Positions 17,186 through 24,649 of a DNA stretch of 64,000 nt are shown here, piece after piece. The stretch is from NCBI GenBank assembly GCA_963741985.1, contig CAVUKD010000004.1, forward strand, positions 744,001-808,000, in the 5' to 3' direction. The translations under genes and the position numbers were made by a program. The notes beneath the pieces were generated by a model. The model was given only the letters and a program-made list of their open reading frames with translations. It was not told where the DNA came from and did no database searches. The stretch comes from Cryomorpha sp963741985 (lineage in GTDB: Bacteria; Bacteroidota; Bacteroidia; Flavobacteriales_D; Cryomorphaceae). Numbering within the stretch: position 1 is the first letter of the stretch; each line of letters opens with the position of its first letter.

Positions 17186-17656
17186 TTAATAAGTTATATT
17201 GGATTCAATTACAGAAACCACTATGGTGAGTAAAATTGCCCAAAGTATAGTAGAAACCAGAAGAAGCGGATACGTGTAACGATTGTGCCTGTAGAATTTT
17301 GCAGCTACTGCACAACCTATCGGAATACTTAATATACAAGGTGTTATGATCACCAACCCTATTAGGCCGAAAGATAGCTTCATGCGTATTATACGGCGGT
17401 TTCGGCTTGTAAAAATTCTTGGCTTCTTTCCGGTTTTTTTCATGCTATTACGCATGCGCCATTTCTCAATTCTTTGAATAGCTATGGTTCCAAAAAAATA
17501 AAAGAAACTAATGCCTGTCATCCCTCCCAGCGAGGTAATGATAATCGTATGAAAAACAGAAAAACCTGAAACTATGGCAGTGCCGGGTGCCCATAAAAAT
17601 TTTGTTGCACTGAGAAAAAAGATACTTAGAATTTTGGCAATTAACGCTTTATCCAT
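17186..17656 (-). CDS. Small conserved membrane protein
   Basis: This 156-residue protein has about four hydrophobic segments. The loop between the second and third is strongly basic (KKTGKKPRIFTSRNRRI), which suggests it faces the cytoplasm. Pro and Gly residues in the segments (WAPGTAIVSGF; ITPCILSIPIGCAVAAKF) recall the small-multidrug-exporter-like DUF families, but I cannot assign it. It lies 5 bases after upp and 5 bases before yjjG, so the three genes form one leftward unit. Confidence 0.7.
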   Translation of the reverse strand: MDKALIAKILSIFFLSATKFLWAPGTAIVSGFSVFHTIIITSLGGMTGISFFYFFGTIAIQRIEKWRMRNSMKKTGKKPRIFTSRNRRIIRMKLSFGLIGLVIITPCILSIPIGCAVAAKFYRHNRYTYPLLLVSTILWAILLTIVVSVIESNITY

Positions 17657-17661
17657 TTAGC

Positions 17662-18309
17662 TCACTTTTGGCCATAGCTGAGATCACCAGCATCGCCAAG
17701 ACCAGGAACGATATAAGCCTGAGCTGTTAGTTCATCATCTATTGCTCCGACCCATACGGTAGTATTTTTCGGAGCATTTTTGCGAACATAGCTCAATCCT
17801 TCTTTTGTTGCCAATAAAGTCACAATATGGTTATGTGAAGGTTTGCCTTTTTCGAGAAGTGCTTTATGAACCATTACCATTGATGACCCCGTGGCAAGCA
17901 TGGGATCCGCAATTACCAATTCCCGATCCGTAAGATCCGGACAACTCATATAGTCAACTTCTATTATAAAATCTCCCTGATCTTTGGAGTGTTTCCGGTA
18001 GGCCGAAACAAAAGCAGAATCAGCATGATCGAAATAATTGAGCATTCCTTGATGAAATGGAAGACCGGCACGCATAATTGTAGCCAGCACCGGGAATTGC
18101 TTCGGCAACCGCATATCAGCGGAACCCAGTGTGGTAATGACTTCAGAGGTTTCGTAATCGAGCACCTTACTCAATTCATAGGCAAATATTTCTCCCATCC
18201 GCTCCATATTCCGACGGAATCGGGCACGATCCGTTTGAATCTTTTGATCGCGAACTTCGCTCAAAAATTGATTGAAAATTGAATTTTGAAGACCTATTTC
18301 GTGAATCAT
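17662..18309 (-). CDS. upp: Uracil phosphoribosyltransferase
   Basis: Upp salvages uracil to UMP using PRPP. The 215 residues carry the PRPP loop as VIADPMLATGSSM (about residues 130-142), RAGLPFHQGM and the C-terminal YIVPGLGDAGDLSYG, which binds uracil. It is the first gene of the upp / membrane protein / yjjG unit; with yjjG next door, the unit has a pyrimidine-salvage theme. A TAGTTTTG -7 element lies 20 bases upstream of the ATG. Confidence 0.95.
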   Translation of the reverse strand: MIHEIGLQNSIFNQFLSEVRDQKIQTDRARFRRNMERMGEIFAYELSKVLDYETSEVITTLGSADMRLPKQFPVLATIMRAGLPFHQGMLNYFDHADSAFVSAYRKHSKDQGDFIIEVDYMSCPDLTDRELVIADPMLATGSSMVMVHKALLEKGKPSHNHIVTLLATKEGLSYVRKNAPKNTTVWVGAIDDELTAQAYIVPGLGDAGDLSYGQK

Positions 18310-18329
18310 GTTTGGGATTTTCAGAAGTA

Positions 18330-18337
18330 CAAAACTA
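18330..18337 (-). promoter_or_regulatory. Candidate -7 element of upp
   Basis: On the minus strand the sequence reads TAGTTTTG, matching TAnnTTTG, and is 20 bases before the upp start. No -33 TTG is visible at the expected distance. Confidence 0.4.
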
Positions 18338-18489
18338 AGGATTTATGTGAGTTCTGTCGTTAATTCCTTTACGGGTATTTTAATTCTGGCTATAAGCCAA
18401 CATTAGAGCGATATTGATGCCATTTGACAGAAGCAATAAAGGGGCATTTGACTTTTACAAAAATCAAAACACCAATCGCGTTCAGATTA

Positions 18490-19188
18490 TTAGATAAGTC
18501 CCTCATCTGCAAAGCTATAATATCCTGAATCCGTATAAATTATATGATCCAAAATTGGAATATCAAGCAATTTAGAGCTTCCAAGAAGCTTCTTTGTCAA
18601 TGCTTTGTCCTGCTCACTCGGGTGCAGTGTGCCGCTGGGATGATTATGACACAAAATAATTGCCGACGCCAACTTCGCAATAGCAGCTTTAAAGACTAAG
18701 CGCTGATCGACTACTGTACCCGAAACACCCCCCCGGCTGATGCATATTTTATCTTTTACTTTGTGGGCTCTGCTCAACAATAGTATCCAAAATTCTTCAT
18801 GGTCAATATCACTCAGGTGTGGCCGTATAGCGTCATAGGCGTCCTTGCTCGATGATATTCGTTCTAATTGGCGCGCCGTACCTTCCTTCCTTCTACGCCC
18901 CAGCTCAAGGGCGGCAAGAATAGCAATGGCTTTAGCCTCTCCAATGCCTTTAAATTGTTTGAGATCTTCGATCTGAACTCGTCCAAGTTCATTCAATTCA
19001 TTGTGATACGCCAGAAGGATTTGTTTCGAAAGATCTACCGCCGATACATCGCGTGTTCCGGACCCAATGAGAATGGCAACAAGTTCAGCATCTGATAGTG
19101 CTTGACGACCTTTGAGGAGTAATTTTTCTCGGGGACGATCGTCCTCAGCCCAGGATTTGATACCTGATATTTCCTGAATACGTTTCAT
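18490..19188 (-). CDS. radC: RadC/JAB-domain protein
   Basis: This 232-residue RadC protein has an N-terminal helix-hairpin-helix region (LKQFKGIGEAKAIAI, about residues 75-89) and a C-terminal JAMM metal-binding domain with LCHNHPSGTLHPSEQD. The name comes from an old DNA-repair assignment that is not supported; the molecular role is uncertain. The length is that of the chromosomal housekeeping form rather than the shorter mobile-element form. It is downstream of rpsT and separated from it by a terminator. Confidence 0.92.
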   Translation of the reverse strand: MKRIQEISGIKSWAEDDRPREKLLLKGRQALSDAELVAILIGSGTRDVSAVDLSKQILLAYHNELNELGRVQIEDLKQFKGIGEAKAIAILAALELGRRRKEGTARQLERISSSKDAYDAIRPHLSDIDHEEFWILLLSRAHKVKDKICISRGGVSGTVVDQRLVFKAAIAKLASAIILCHNHPSGTLHPSEQDKALTKKLLGSSKLLDIPILDHIIYTDSGYYSFADEGLI

Positions 19189-19215
19189 ACGTTTTGATTA
19201 GCCGCAAACAAGATA

Positions 19216-19259
19216 TAAAAAAAACCCGTCGCATAAGAAATTTCTTTCGCGACGGGTTT
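19216..19259 (-). terminator. rpsT terminator
   Basis: An 11-base perfect stem (AAACCCGTCGC at 19222-19232 with its complement at 19249-19259) with a 16-base loop is followed, on the minus strand, by a run of T. It lies 21 bases beyond the rpsT stop and separates it from radC. Confidence 0.85.
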
Positions 19260-19280
19260 AAATACGTTGGTGAAACGAGC

Positions 19281-19532
19281 TTAAAGCGCGTTTACATGTT
19301 TGGTAAGATTCGACTTAAGGTTACCGGCCTTATTATCATGAATAATATTTCTTTTCGCCAATTTATCAATCATCGAAGAAATACTCTTCAACAAGGTTTC
19401 TGCTTCCTTTTTGTCCGTTGTCTCACGCAATTTCTTAATTGCATTACGAGTTGTCTTGTGTTGAAACCTATTTCTCAAACGTTTCGTTTCGCTTGAACGG
19501 ATGCGTTTTAGGGCTGATTTATGATTTGCCAT
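19281..19532 (-). CDS. rpsT: 30S ribosomal protein S20 (bS20)
   Basis: This 83-residue basic helical protein starts with MANHKSALKRIRSSETKRLR and contains KTTRNAIKKLRE and IHDNKAGNLKSNLTKHVN, which are the S20 signatures. It binds the 5' domain of 16S rRNA in early 30S assembly. It is a single-gene transcript with its own promoter 39 bases upstream and a strong terminator. Confidence 0.97.
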   Translation of the reverse strand: MANHKSALKRIRSSETKRLRNRFQHKTTRNAIKKLRETTDKKEAETLLKSISSMIDKLAKRNIIHDNKAGNLKSNLTKHVNAL

Positions 19533-19571
19533 GCTTATATATTAATTCGCTCTTCTCAAAAATTTGGAGTG

Positions 19572-19601
19572 CAAATATAGTAATCTTTTATTTAAGAGCA
19601 A
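19572..19601 (-). promoter_or_regulatory. rpsT promoter (TTG-N19-TATATTTG)
   Basis: Read on the minus strand, TTG at 19601-19599 and TATATTTG at 19579-19572 are separated by 19 bases. This is a full match to the Bacteroidota housekeeping consensus and lies 39 bases before the rpsT ATG. Confidence 0.75.
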
Positions 19602-19675
19602 CACTTTTTTTGCGGAAGCATTACAAGGAATTCAATTAAACTTTTGAAAGAACACCGTGTTAAAATTAAGATTAA

Positions 19676-19683
19676 TAAATTTG
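19676..19683 (+). promoter_or_regulatory. Candidate -7 element of gpmA
   Basis: TAAATTTG matches TAnnTTTG and lies 19 bases before the gpmA ATG. The upstream TTG is too far away to count as a -33 element. Confidence 0.45.
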
Positions 19684-19702
19684 AAAAAAAAAAATTAAAC
19701 CT

Positions 19703-20311
19703 ATGTCAGAACTCGTAATTATCCGTCATGGCCAAAGTGAATGGAATAAGGAAAATAGATTTACAGGCTGGATGGATGTGGATCTCAGCAAACAGGGAGA
19801 AGAAGAGGCACACCAAGCTGCAAAACTACTCCATGATTATAAATTTGATAAAGCATATACTTCGGTACTGAAACGCGCAAACAGGACTTTGGAAATAATT
19901 CTAAACGACCTTGACCAAACGGAAGTACCCGTAGTGCACAGCGAAAAATTGAATGAGCGTATGTACGGCGATCTTCAGGGAAAAAACAAGGACGAAATGC
20001 GCGAGGAATTCGGAGAAGAGCAGGTTCATATTTGGCGTCGAAGCTATGATATCGCTCCTCCAAATGGCGAGAGTCTCAAAGACACTGCCGAGCGTGTACT
20101 CCCCTACTTTGAAAACACGATTGTACCGGATCTACGAGCCGGAAAAAGAATTATCATTTCGGCTCACGGAAATAGTCTACGCGCATTGATGATGAAATTG
20201 GAAAACATTGACCCAAAGGATATTACAAGTGTTGAAATTCCTACGGGTATTCCGAAAGTATATGAGCTAAACGAGAATATACAGGTGAAATCTGCCAAAT
20301 TCTTGAAGTAA
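19703..20311 (+). CDS. gpmA: 2,3-bisphosphoglycerate-dependent phosphoglycerate mutase
   Basis: The enzyme interconverts 3- and 2-phosphoglycerate in glycolysis. The 202 residues show the phosphohistidine motif IIRHGQSEWN (His near residue 8), RFTGWMDVDLS, the TSVLKRANRTL segment, LNERMYGDLQGKNK and the second catalytic His in ISAHGNSLRALM. It is shorter than E. coli GpmA (about 250), as in many Bacteroidota. It is a single gene followed by a hairpin. Confidence 0.93.
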   Translation: MSELVIIRHGQSEWNKENRFTGWMDVDLSKQGEEEAHQAAKLLHDYKFDKAYTSVLKRANRTLEIILNDLDQTEVPVVHSEKLNERMYGDLQGKNKDEMREEFGEEQVHIWRRSYDIAPPNGESLKDTAERVLPYFENTIVPDLRAGKRIIISAHGNSLRALMMKLENIDPKDITSVEIPTGIPKVYELNENIQVKSAKFLK

Positions 20312-20345
20312 ATATTTTACATTTCTTGTGCATATTGAGAAAATG

Positions 20346-20373
20346 GCCGACTCGGAATATTCTTTGAGTCGGC
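20346..20373 (+). terminator. Hairpin after gpmA, probable terminator
   Basis: An 8-base GC-rich perfect stem (GCCGACTC with GAGTCGGC) has a 12-base loop. The T run after it is weak (TTCAATTC), so termination may be partial. Confidence 0.55.
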
Positions 20374-20470
20374 TTCAATTCATTATCCAAAATTTTTTCC
20401 TGAACACCTCGCTGTATTCCACTCATAAAAATATTGCGAAAAAAAGAGACTCCGGATTCAAAAATTCTCT

Positions 20471-20630
20471 AGTAGCCCGTAGAAGAATTTTCATGGGAAT
20501 TTGCTTTTAATGAGTGTTCATGAAATCGCTTCGCTAATTCGAACTCCAGTTCGCATCTCCTCCGGCCTGAGTCATCCAATAAATAATGGGAATATAAAAA
20601 AGACTACTCTTGGGAATAATCTCTTTCTTT
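20471..20630 (-). repeat. Decayed tandem copy A of the tRNA-Glu 3' end, spacer and terminator
   Basis: This 160-base unit begins with AGTAGCCCGTAGAAGAAT, which differs from the real tRNA-Glu 3' end (AGTAGCCCGTAGGAGAAT) at one base. It continues with a spacer containing a CGAACT-N2-AGTTCG type palindrome and ends with a copy of the tRNA terminator (20594-20630). It matches copy B along most of its length with many differences. A third terminator copy lies just before it at 20438-20470. No complete tRNA can be folded here. Confidence 0.7.
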
Positions 20631-20802
20631 AGTAGCCTGTAGAAGAGTATCCTGTAGCAGAATTTACACAAGTGCATGTTTTCAAAGGTGGTCAAGGCTT
20701 CACTAAGTTCGAACTCCAGAGTTCGCTTCTCTTGCGGCTTTGTCAATCTATAAAATATATCCATAAAAAAAGAGACTACCCTTGCGAATAATCTCTTTCT
20801 AT
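20631..20802 (-). repeat. Decayed tandem copy B of the tRNA-Glu 3' end, spacer and terminator
   Basis: This 172-base unit begins AGTAGCCTGTAGAAGAGT, a mutated tRNA 3' end. It contains the same type of spacer (GTTCGAACTCCAGAGTTCGC) and ends with the intact terminator of the functional tRNA. It lies directly next to copy A and the real gene, so it is a tandem duplication followed by decay of the 5' parts. Confidence 0.7.
20769..20797 (-). terminator. tRNA-Glu terminator
   Basis: A 9-base stem (TAATCTCTT at 20789-20797 with AAGAGACTA at 20770-20778, one wobble) and a 10-base loop are followed on the minus strand by seven T. It is just downstream of the tRNA 3' end. Confidence 0.75.
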
Positions 20803-20804
20803 AG

Positions 20805-20876
20805 TAGCCCGTAGGAGAATCGAACTCCTGTTACCAGGATGAAAACCTGAGGTCCTAACCACTAGACGAACGGGCC
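20805..20876 (-). tRNA. tRNA-Glu (anticodon TTC)
   Basis: The minus strand folds as a 72-base tRNA. The acceptor stem is GGCCCGT with ACGGGCT (a G-T at the first pair), the discriminator base is A, and the D-arm contains TAGTGGTTAGGA. The anticodon loop TTTTCAT sits on a CAGG/CCTG stem, giving anticodon TTC, and the T-arm is AGGAGTTCGATTCTCCT. CCA is not encoded. The TTC anticodon and strong similarity to other bacterial tRNA-Glu genes make the identity clear. Confidence 0.95.
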
Positions 20877-20906
20877 AAAAACAAGGCTATTTTTCAATAG
20901 CGGGTG

Positions 20907-20935
20907 CAAATATATAACCTTTTTTGCTTTTGCAA
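20907..20935 (-). promoter_or_regulatory. tRNA-Glu promoter (TTG-N18-TATATTTG)
   Basis: Read on the minus strand, TTG at 20935-20933 and TATATTTG at 20914-20907 are 18 bases apart. This places a start about 25-30 bases before the mature tRNA 5' end at 20876. Confidence 0.75.
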
Positions 20936-20958
20936 ATTGGAACAGTAAAAAAAAAATC

Positions 20959-21651
20959 TCAAGTTGGGGGCTCAGATTCTGAACTAAACTGAAAACCAAG
21001 CCTTTTGCCCGTTTTTAAACTGATAATATCTTTCAGACTTGTGGCATCCCGGACCGTAATTTGGTCCACATCATCATAATTTGGACTATATAAATCAAAT
21101 TCGAGTGAATTGCGTACAATTGCTAAAATGATTTTTTCAATACTATCTTTTGTGAGTTCAGAATTCACAAAATCATTAAATAGATACCCGAGCTCTTTCT
21201 TACCTTCCAAAAAGAAATGGTTCTCATTATTTATAAAAATACGTGCCAACATATAACCAATATCATTTTCCCGATTAAATCGAAAACTATCAGCCAGAAA
21301 GTTATAAACCTGAATGGAACCACAATATCCTCTGGTCTCATCTTCCTGAAGATATCCTGATTTCCAATATATACTATTTCTGGAAAACTGAAAAACATTG
21401 GTATGCATATAGAAGAGCAAAATATCTCCAGCTATCGTAACCTGACAATAATACTTGCCAAGATCTTTATAAGAAACTTCGAGTCGTGGATCTTTTTTGG
21501 CAATAACTTTTTTCCACTGATTCACTATTTCCGAAAGCTCGGTTTTAAAGTCATTAAAACGAGTGGTTGTCAACTCAAAAATATCGCGCTTAAGAATTGA
21601 CTTTGTTTCAATAAGGTCGAGAATATCTAAATATTCTTTACTTTTTTTCAT
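20959..21651 (-). CDS. Conserved protein of unknown function
   Basis: This 230-residue soluble protein has no signal peptide and no motif I can recognise. Visible features are an amphipathic helical N-terminus (SKEYLDILDLIETKSILKRD), a central beta-rich segment with two Tyr-Cys pairs (KYYCQV; RGYCGS) and a C-terminal DATSLKDIISLKTGKRLGF. The ATG at 21651 is chosen because it lies 8 bases after the proS stop, while longer forms would overlap proS. It is probably in one transcript with proS. Confidence 0.65.
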   Translation of the reverse strand: MKKSKEYLDILDLIETKSILKRDIFELTTTRFNDFKTELSEIVNQWKKVIAKKDPRLEVSYKDLGKYYCQVTIAGDILLFYMHTNVFQFSRNSIYWKSGYLQEDETRGYCGSIQVYNFLADSFRFNRENDIGYMLARIFINNENHFFLEGKKELGYLFNDFVNSELTKDSIEKIILAIVRNSLEFDLYSPNYDDVDQITVRDATSLKDIISLKTGKRLGFQFSSESEPPT

Positions 21652-21659
21652 CCTGCTTA

Positions 21660-23135
21660 TTAATACGCTTTCGCAAAAATGACACGTCGATTCGATGGCG
21701 CCCCCGAAAATATGCACTTACCCGCTTCGGACTCTCCATCGAGCGGAATACATCGGATTGAAGCCTTGGTTTTCTGTTTGATCAATTCTTCAGTTTTTGC
21801 GGTTCCATCCCAATGTGCCAATATAAACCCGCCTTTATGCTTGATAATATCCACAAACTCTTCCCATGAATCCGCGGTATGGGTATTGTCTTCACGAAAG
21901 GTTTTTGCTTTTACAAACATTTCACGCTGAATGGTTTCCAGAAGATCCGAAATATAAGTATCCACCTCATCAAAATTCACACTCGTTTTTTCAAGGGTAT
22001 CACGACGCGCAACTTCTACGGTATTATTTTCCAAATCACGTGGCCCCATCGCAATGCGAATCGGTACTCCTTTCATTTCATATTCTGCAAATTTCCATCC
22101 GGGTTTGCGGTTATCGTCGTCGTCAAATTTTACAGAAATATTTTGTTTCTTCAATGAAGCAATAAGCGGCTCAAGCTTTTCGCTAATGGCTTCCAATTGC
22201 TCCATGCTTTTATAAATAGGAACGATCGCCACCTGGATCGGGGCTAATTTTGGCGGAAGCACCAGCCCCATATCATCGCTATGCGTCATAATTAGCGCTC
22301 CCATAAGTCGCGTCGACACCCCCCAACTGGTGGCCCATACCCATTCTTCTTTCCCACTTTTGTCAACGTATTTTACATCAAAAGCTTTAGCAAAATTTTG
22401 TCCTAAAAAGTGAGAAGTTCCGGCCTGAAGGGCTTTACCATCCTGCATGAGTGCTTCTATACAATAAGTTTCTACAGCTCCAGCAAATCGCTCACTCTCC
22501 GTCTTTATACCTTTTATAACAGGCATAGCCATCCACTCTTCCGCAAATTGGGCATAAACATCGAGCATTTGTTCCGCTTCAGAAATAGCTTCCACGCGGG
22601 TGGCATGGGCTGTATGTCCTTCTTGCCAGAGAAATTCGGAAGTACGCAAAAATAACCTTGTGCGCATTTCCCAGCGTACCACATTCGCCCATTGGTTTAC
22701 AAGAATGGGCAAATCCCGGTAACTTTGGATCCATCCTTTATATGTATTCCAAATAATGGTCTCAGAAGTAGGCCGAACAATAAGTTCTTCTTCGAGCCTA
22801 GCATCTTCATCTACCACAATCTCACCCGTAACCGGATCGTTTTTTAATCGGTAATGCGTTACTACGGCACATTCCTTCGCAAAACCTTCTACGTGGCTGG
22901 CCTCTTTCGAGAAATAAGATTTTGGAATAAAAATTGGGAAGTAGGCATTGGTATGTCCTGTATCTTTAAACATTTGATCTAACTGGCGCTGGATTTTCTC
23001 CCACACGGAGTACCCATGAGGCTTAATGACCATACAGCCACGTACTTCGGAGTGCTCGGCCAAATCGGCTTTTAAGACCAGCTCGTTGTACCAGTTGGAA
23101 TAATTTTCTGCTCGGGTTGTTAATTTTTTGCTCAT
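21660..23135 (-). CDS. proS: Prolyl-tRNA synthetase (archaeal/eukaryotic-type)
   Basis: This class II synthetase charges tRNA-Pro. The 491 residues are of the shorter type without the bacterial editing insertion: VRGCMVIKPHGYSVWEKIQ, the motif 2 region VVRWEMRTRLFLRTSEFLWQ with QEGHTAHAT, and motif 3 SWGVSTRLMGALIMTHSDD. An anticodon-binding domain starts near LAPIQVAIVP, and the C-terminal end contains the usual zinc-binding-like SEAGKCIFSG. This type is standard in Bacteroidota. Confidence 0.95.
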   Translation of the reverse strand: MSKKLTTRAENYSNWYNELVLKADLAEHSEVRGCMVIKPHGYSVWEKIQRQLDQMFKDTGHTNAYFPIFIPKSYFSKEASHVEGFAKECAVVTHYRLKNDPVTGEIVVDEDARLEEELIVRPTSETIIWNTYKGWIQSYRDLPILVNQWANVVRWEMRTRLFLRTSEFLWQEGHTAHATRVEAISEAEQMLDVYAQFAEEWMAMPVIKGIKTESERFAGAVETYCIEALMQDGKALQAGTSHFLGQNFAKAFDVKYVDKSGKEEWVWATSWGVSTRLMGALIMTHSDDMGLVLPPKLAPIQVAIVPIYKSMEQLEAISEKLEPLIASLKKQNISVKFDDDDNRKPGWKFAEYEMKGVPIRIAMGPRDLENNTVEVARRDTLEKTSVNFDEVDTYISDLLETIQREMFVKAKTFREDNTHTADSWEEFVDIIKHKGGFILAHWDGTAKTEELIKQKTKASIRCIPLDGESEAGKCIFSGAPSNRRVIFAKAY

Positions 23136-23205
23136 TTATTGAATTTGGAATAATTCTTGTTAACTTAAGGGTGCGAATTCTATTCGTAAAGAAACTTAAG
23201 TAGGA

Positions 23206-23232
23206 TTGCCGAAATTAATATTTTTAACTTTA
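23206..23232 (+). promoter_or_regulatory. Candidate promoter of the Gly/Tyr-rich lipoprotein gene
   Basis: TTG at 23206-23208 and TAACTTTA at 23225-23232 (one mismatch to TAnnTTTG) are 16 bases apart. Further on, AGGAGA at 23251-23256 lies six bases before the ATG at 23262. It is one of few Shine-Dalgarno-like sequences in this window. Confidence 0.4.
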
Positions 23233-23261
23233 GCACTTGCTTTCAATTAAAGGAGAAATTC

Positions 23262-24638
23262 ATGAAAAACGCAAATTTATATCTACTCGCATTTTTAGCC
23301 GTTTCATTTTCGGCTTGCACAAGCAATCAGGAACTAGCTACACTTGATGAATACGACGACGTATATTATCAAGGTGGAAGTGAATTTACTGCCAGTGTAC
23401 CTGCATCAGAAGCTGACAATTTGAATAATGCCAGCAATGCTGAGCAAAGTTACTATGGCAATGCGAGCTATACGGATGAAACCGCTGAACCTCATAAAGC
23501 CGAAACCTCAGAAGTTGACGATTATTATGATCAGGACTATGGACGACGAATAGAAAATTTTCAATATTCTAACGATGCCCAATATACGTATGGCAGCCAA
23601 GGATACAATGGCAATAGTGGTTTCAATTCTCCCAGAGTAAGCTATAATATTGGCTTCGGAATGAGTAATTATGGTTATGGGTCAGGCTACTCGATGGGTA
23701 TGAACTATGGATCCGGATACGGCTTTAGCCCTTATGGAGCAGGTTTCAGTCCGGGATTTTATGGCGGCTTTTCAATGGGATACCGCTACTCTCCCTGTTA
23801 TAGCCCATGGTATGATCCATTCTATTACCCATTCGGATATTCTGCGTTTTACAATCCCTGTAATAGTCCATTCTATTACGGATATAATGCTTTCAACCCA
23901 TATTTCAATCCATATGCGGCTGGTGGATATTACGGAGGTGGATATTATGGGGGTGGTTACTATGGTGGCTATCCTGATAATGGTTACAATCGAAACACTG
24001 GAATATCAAATGGCTCACGTGCAAATTCAGACGCCAATACAAGACCTTCTCGCGGAGGAGTGATTAGTCAAAAGGCTCCATCTGGCGTTACCCGCCATGG
24101 ACTGACTGAAAAGCCAAATACCGAATTGAATTCCGAAGAACAAAGCCCTGAAAGAACAAAGTCATTGCGCACATCAGGAAATAAAGACAATACGAAAACG
24201 GATGAAGTCATCACCAGATCCCCGCGATCAGAATCTAACAAAGATTACTATAATAAGACTGATGCCATAAAATACAGTGAGCCGCGACAACCTCGCACTG
24301 ACTATAGCCGCAAGGATGCCTATTCGAGGGATCGCAACTTTAGTACAAATCCCGATACGCCTACTAGGTCATATCCGAGCAGAAGATCGAATGAGCCCAC
24401 TCGGAATATAGCGCCCACACCACGTCCGGAAAGATCTCGTAGCGCAAGTCCTTCTAATTCCAAGTCGCGAAGCTATGACAACTCCTCACCAAGCCGCAGC
24501 CGGAATCAGTCTCCAAGTCGCAGCTATGATAGTGGAAATAGCAGATCGGCTCCCTCATCTACAAGTCCCTCAAGGTCGGATAGCGGAAACAATTCCGGAG
24601 GATCAAATCGTTCATCATCACCAACCCGCAGAAGATAA
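23262..24638 (+). CDS. Low-complexity Gly/Tyr-rich and Ser/Arg-rich lipoprotein
   Basis: The signal peptide ends in a lipobox (AVSFSAC, Cys19), so the protein is lipid-anchored. Three zones follow. An acidic Asn/Ser/Glu-rich region runs over about residues 20-125. A Gly/Tyr/Phe/Pro-rich region covers about 130-245, with repeats such as YYGGGYYGGGYYGG. A basic Ser/Arg/Pro/Thr-rich tail extends to residue 458 with repeated SPSRS-like units. No catalytic domain is seen. The middle part looks like adhesive or structural proteins. It lies 11 bases before a FadL-family gene in the same direction. Confidence 0.7.
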   Translation: MKNANLYLLAFLAVSFSACTSNQELATLDEYDDVYYQGGSEFTASVPASEADNLNNASNAEQSYYGNASYTDETAEPHKAETSEVDDYYDQDYGRRIENFQYSNDAQYTYGSQGYNGNSGFNSPRVSYNIGFGMSNYGYGSGYSMGMNYGSGYGFSPYGAGFSPGFYGGFSMGYRYSPCYSPWYDPFYYPFGYSAFYNPCNSPFYYGYNAFNPYFNPYAAGGYYGGGYYGGGYYGGYPDNGYNRNTGISNGSRANSDANTRPSRGGVISQKAPSGVTRHGLTEKPNTELNSEEQSPERTKSLRTSGNKDNTKTDEVITRSPRSESNKDYYNKTDAIKYSEPRQPRTDYSRKDAYSRDRNFSTNPDTPTRSYPSRRSNEPTRNIAPTPRPERSRSASPSNSKSRSYDNSSPSRSRNQSPSRSYDSGNSRSAPSSTSPSRSDSGNNSGGSNRSSSPTRRR

Positions 24639-24649
24639 ATAATTAAAAA

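Noticed and set aside
20534..20764. A 76-codon minus-strand reading frame
   Set aside because: It runs across the decayed tRNA repeat units and a terminator copy, and has no protein-like conservation.
23707..24063. A 118-codon alternative frame inside the Gly/Tyr-rich lipoprotein gene
   Set aside because: It is a by-product of the repetitive Gly/Tyr codons; the lipoprotein frame has the signal peptide and the conserved start.
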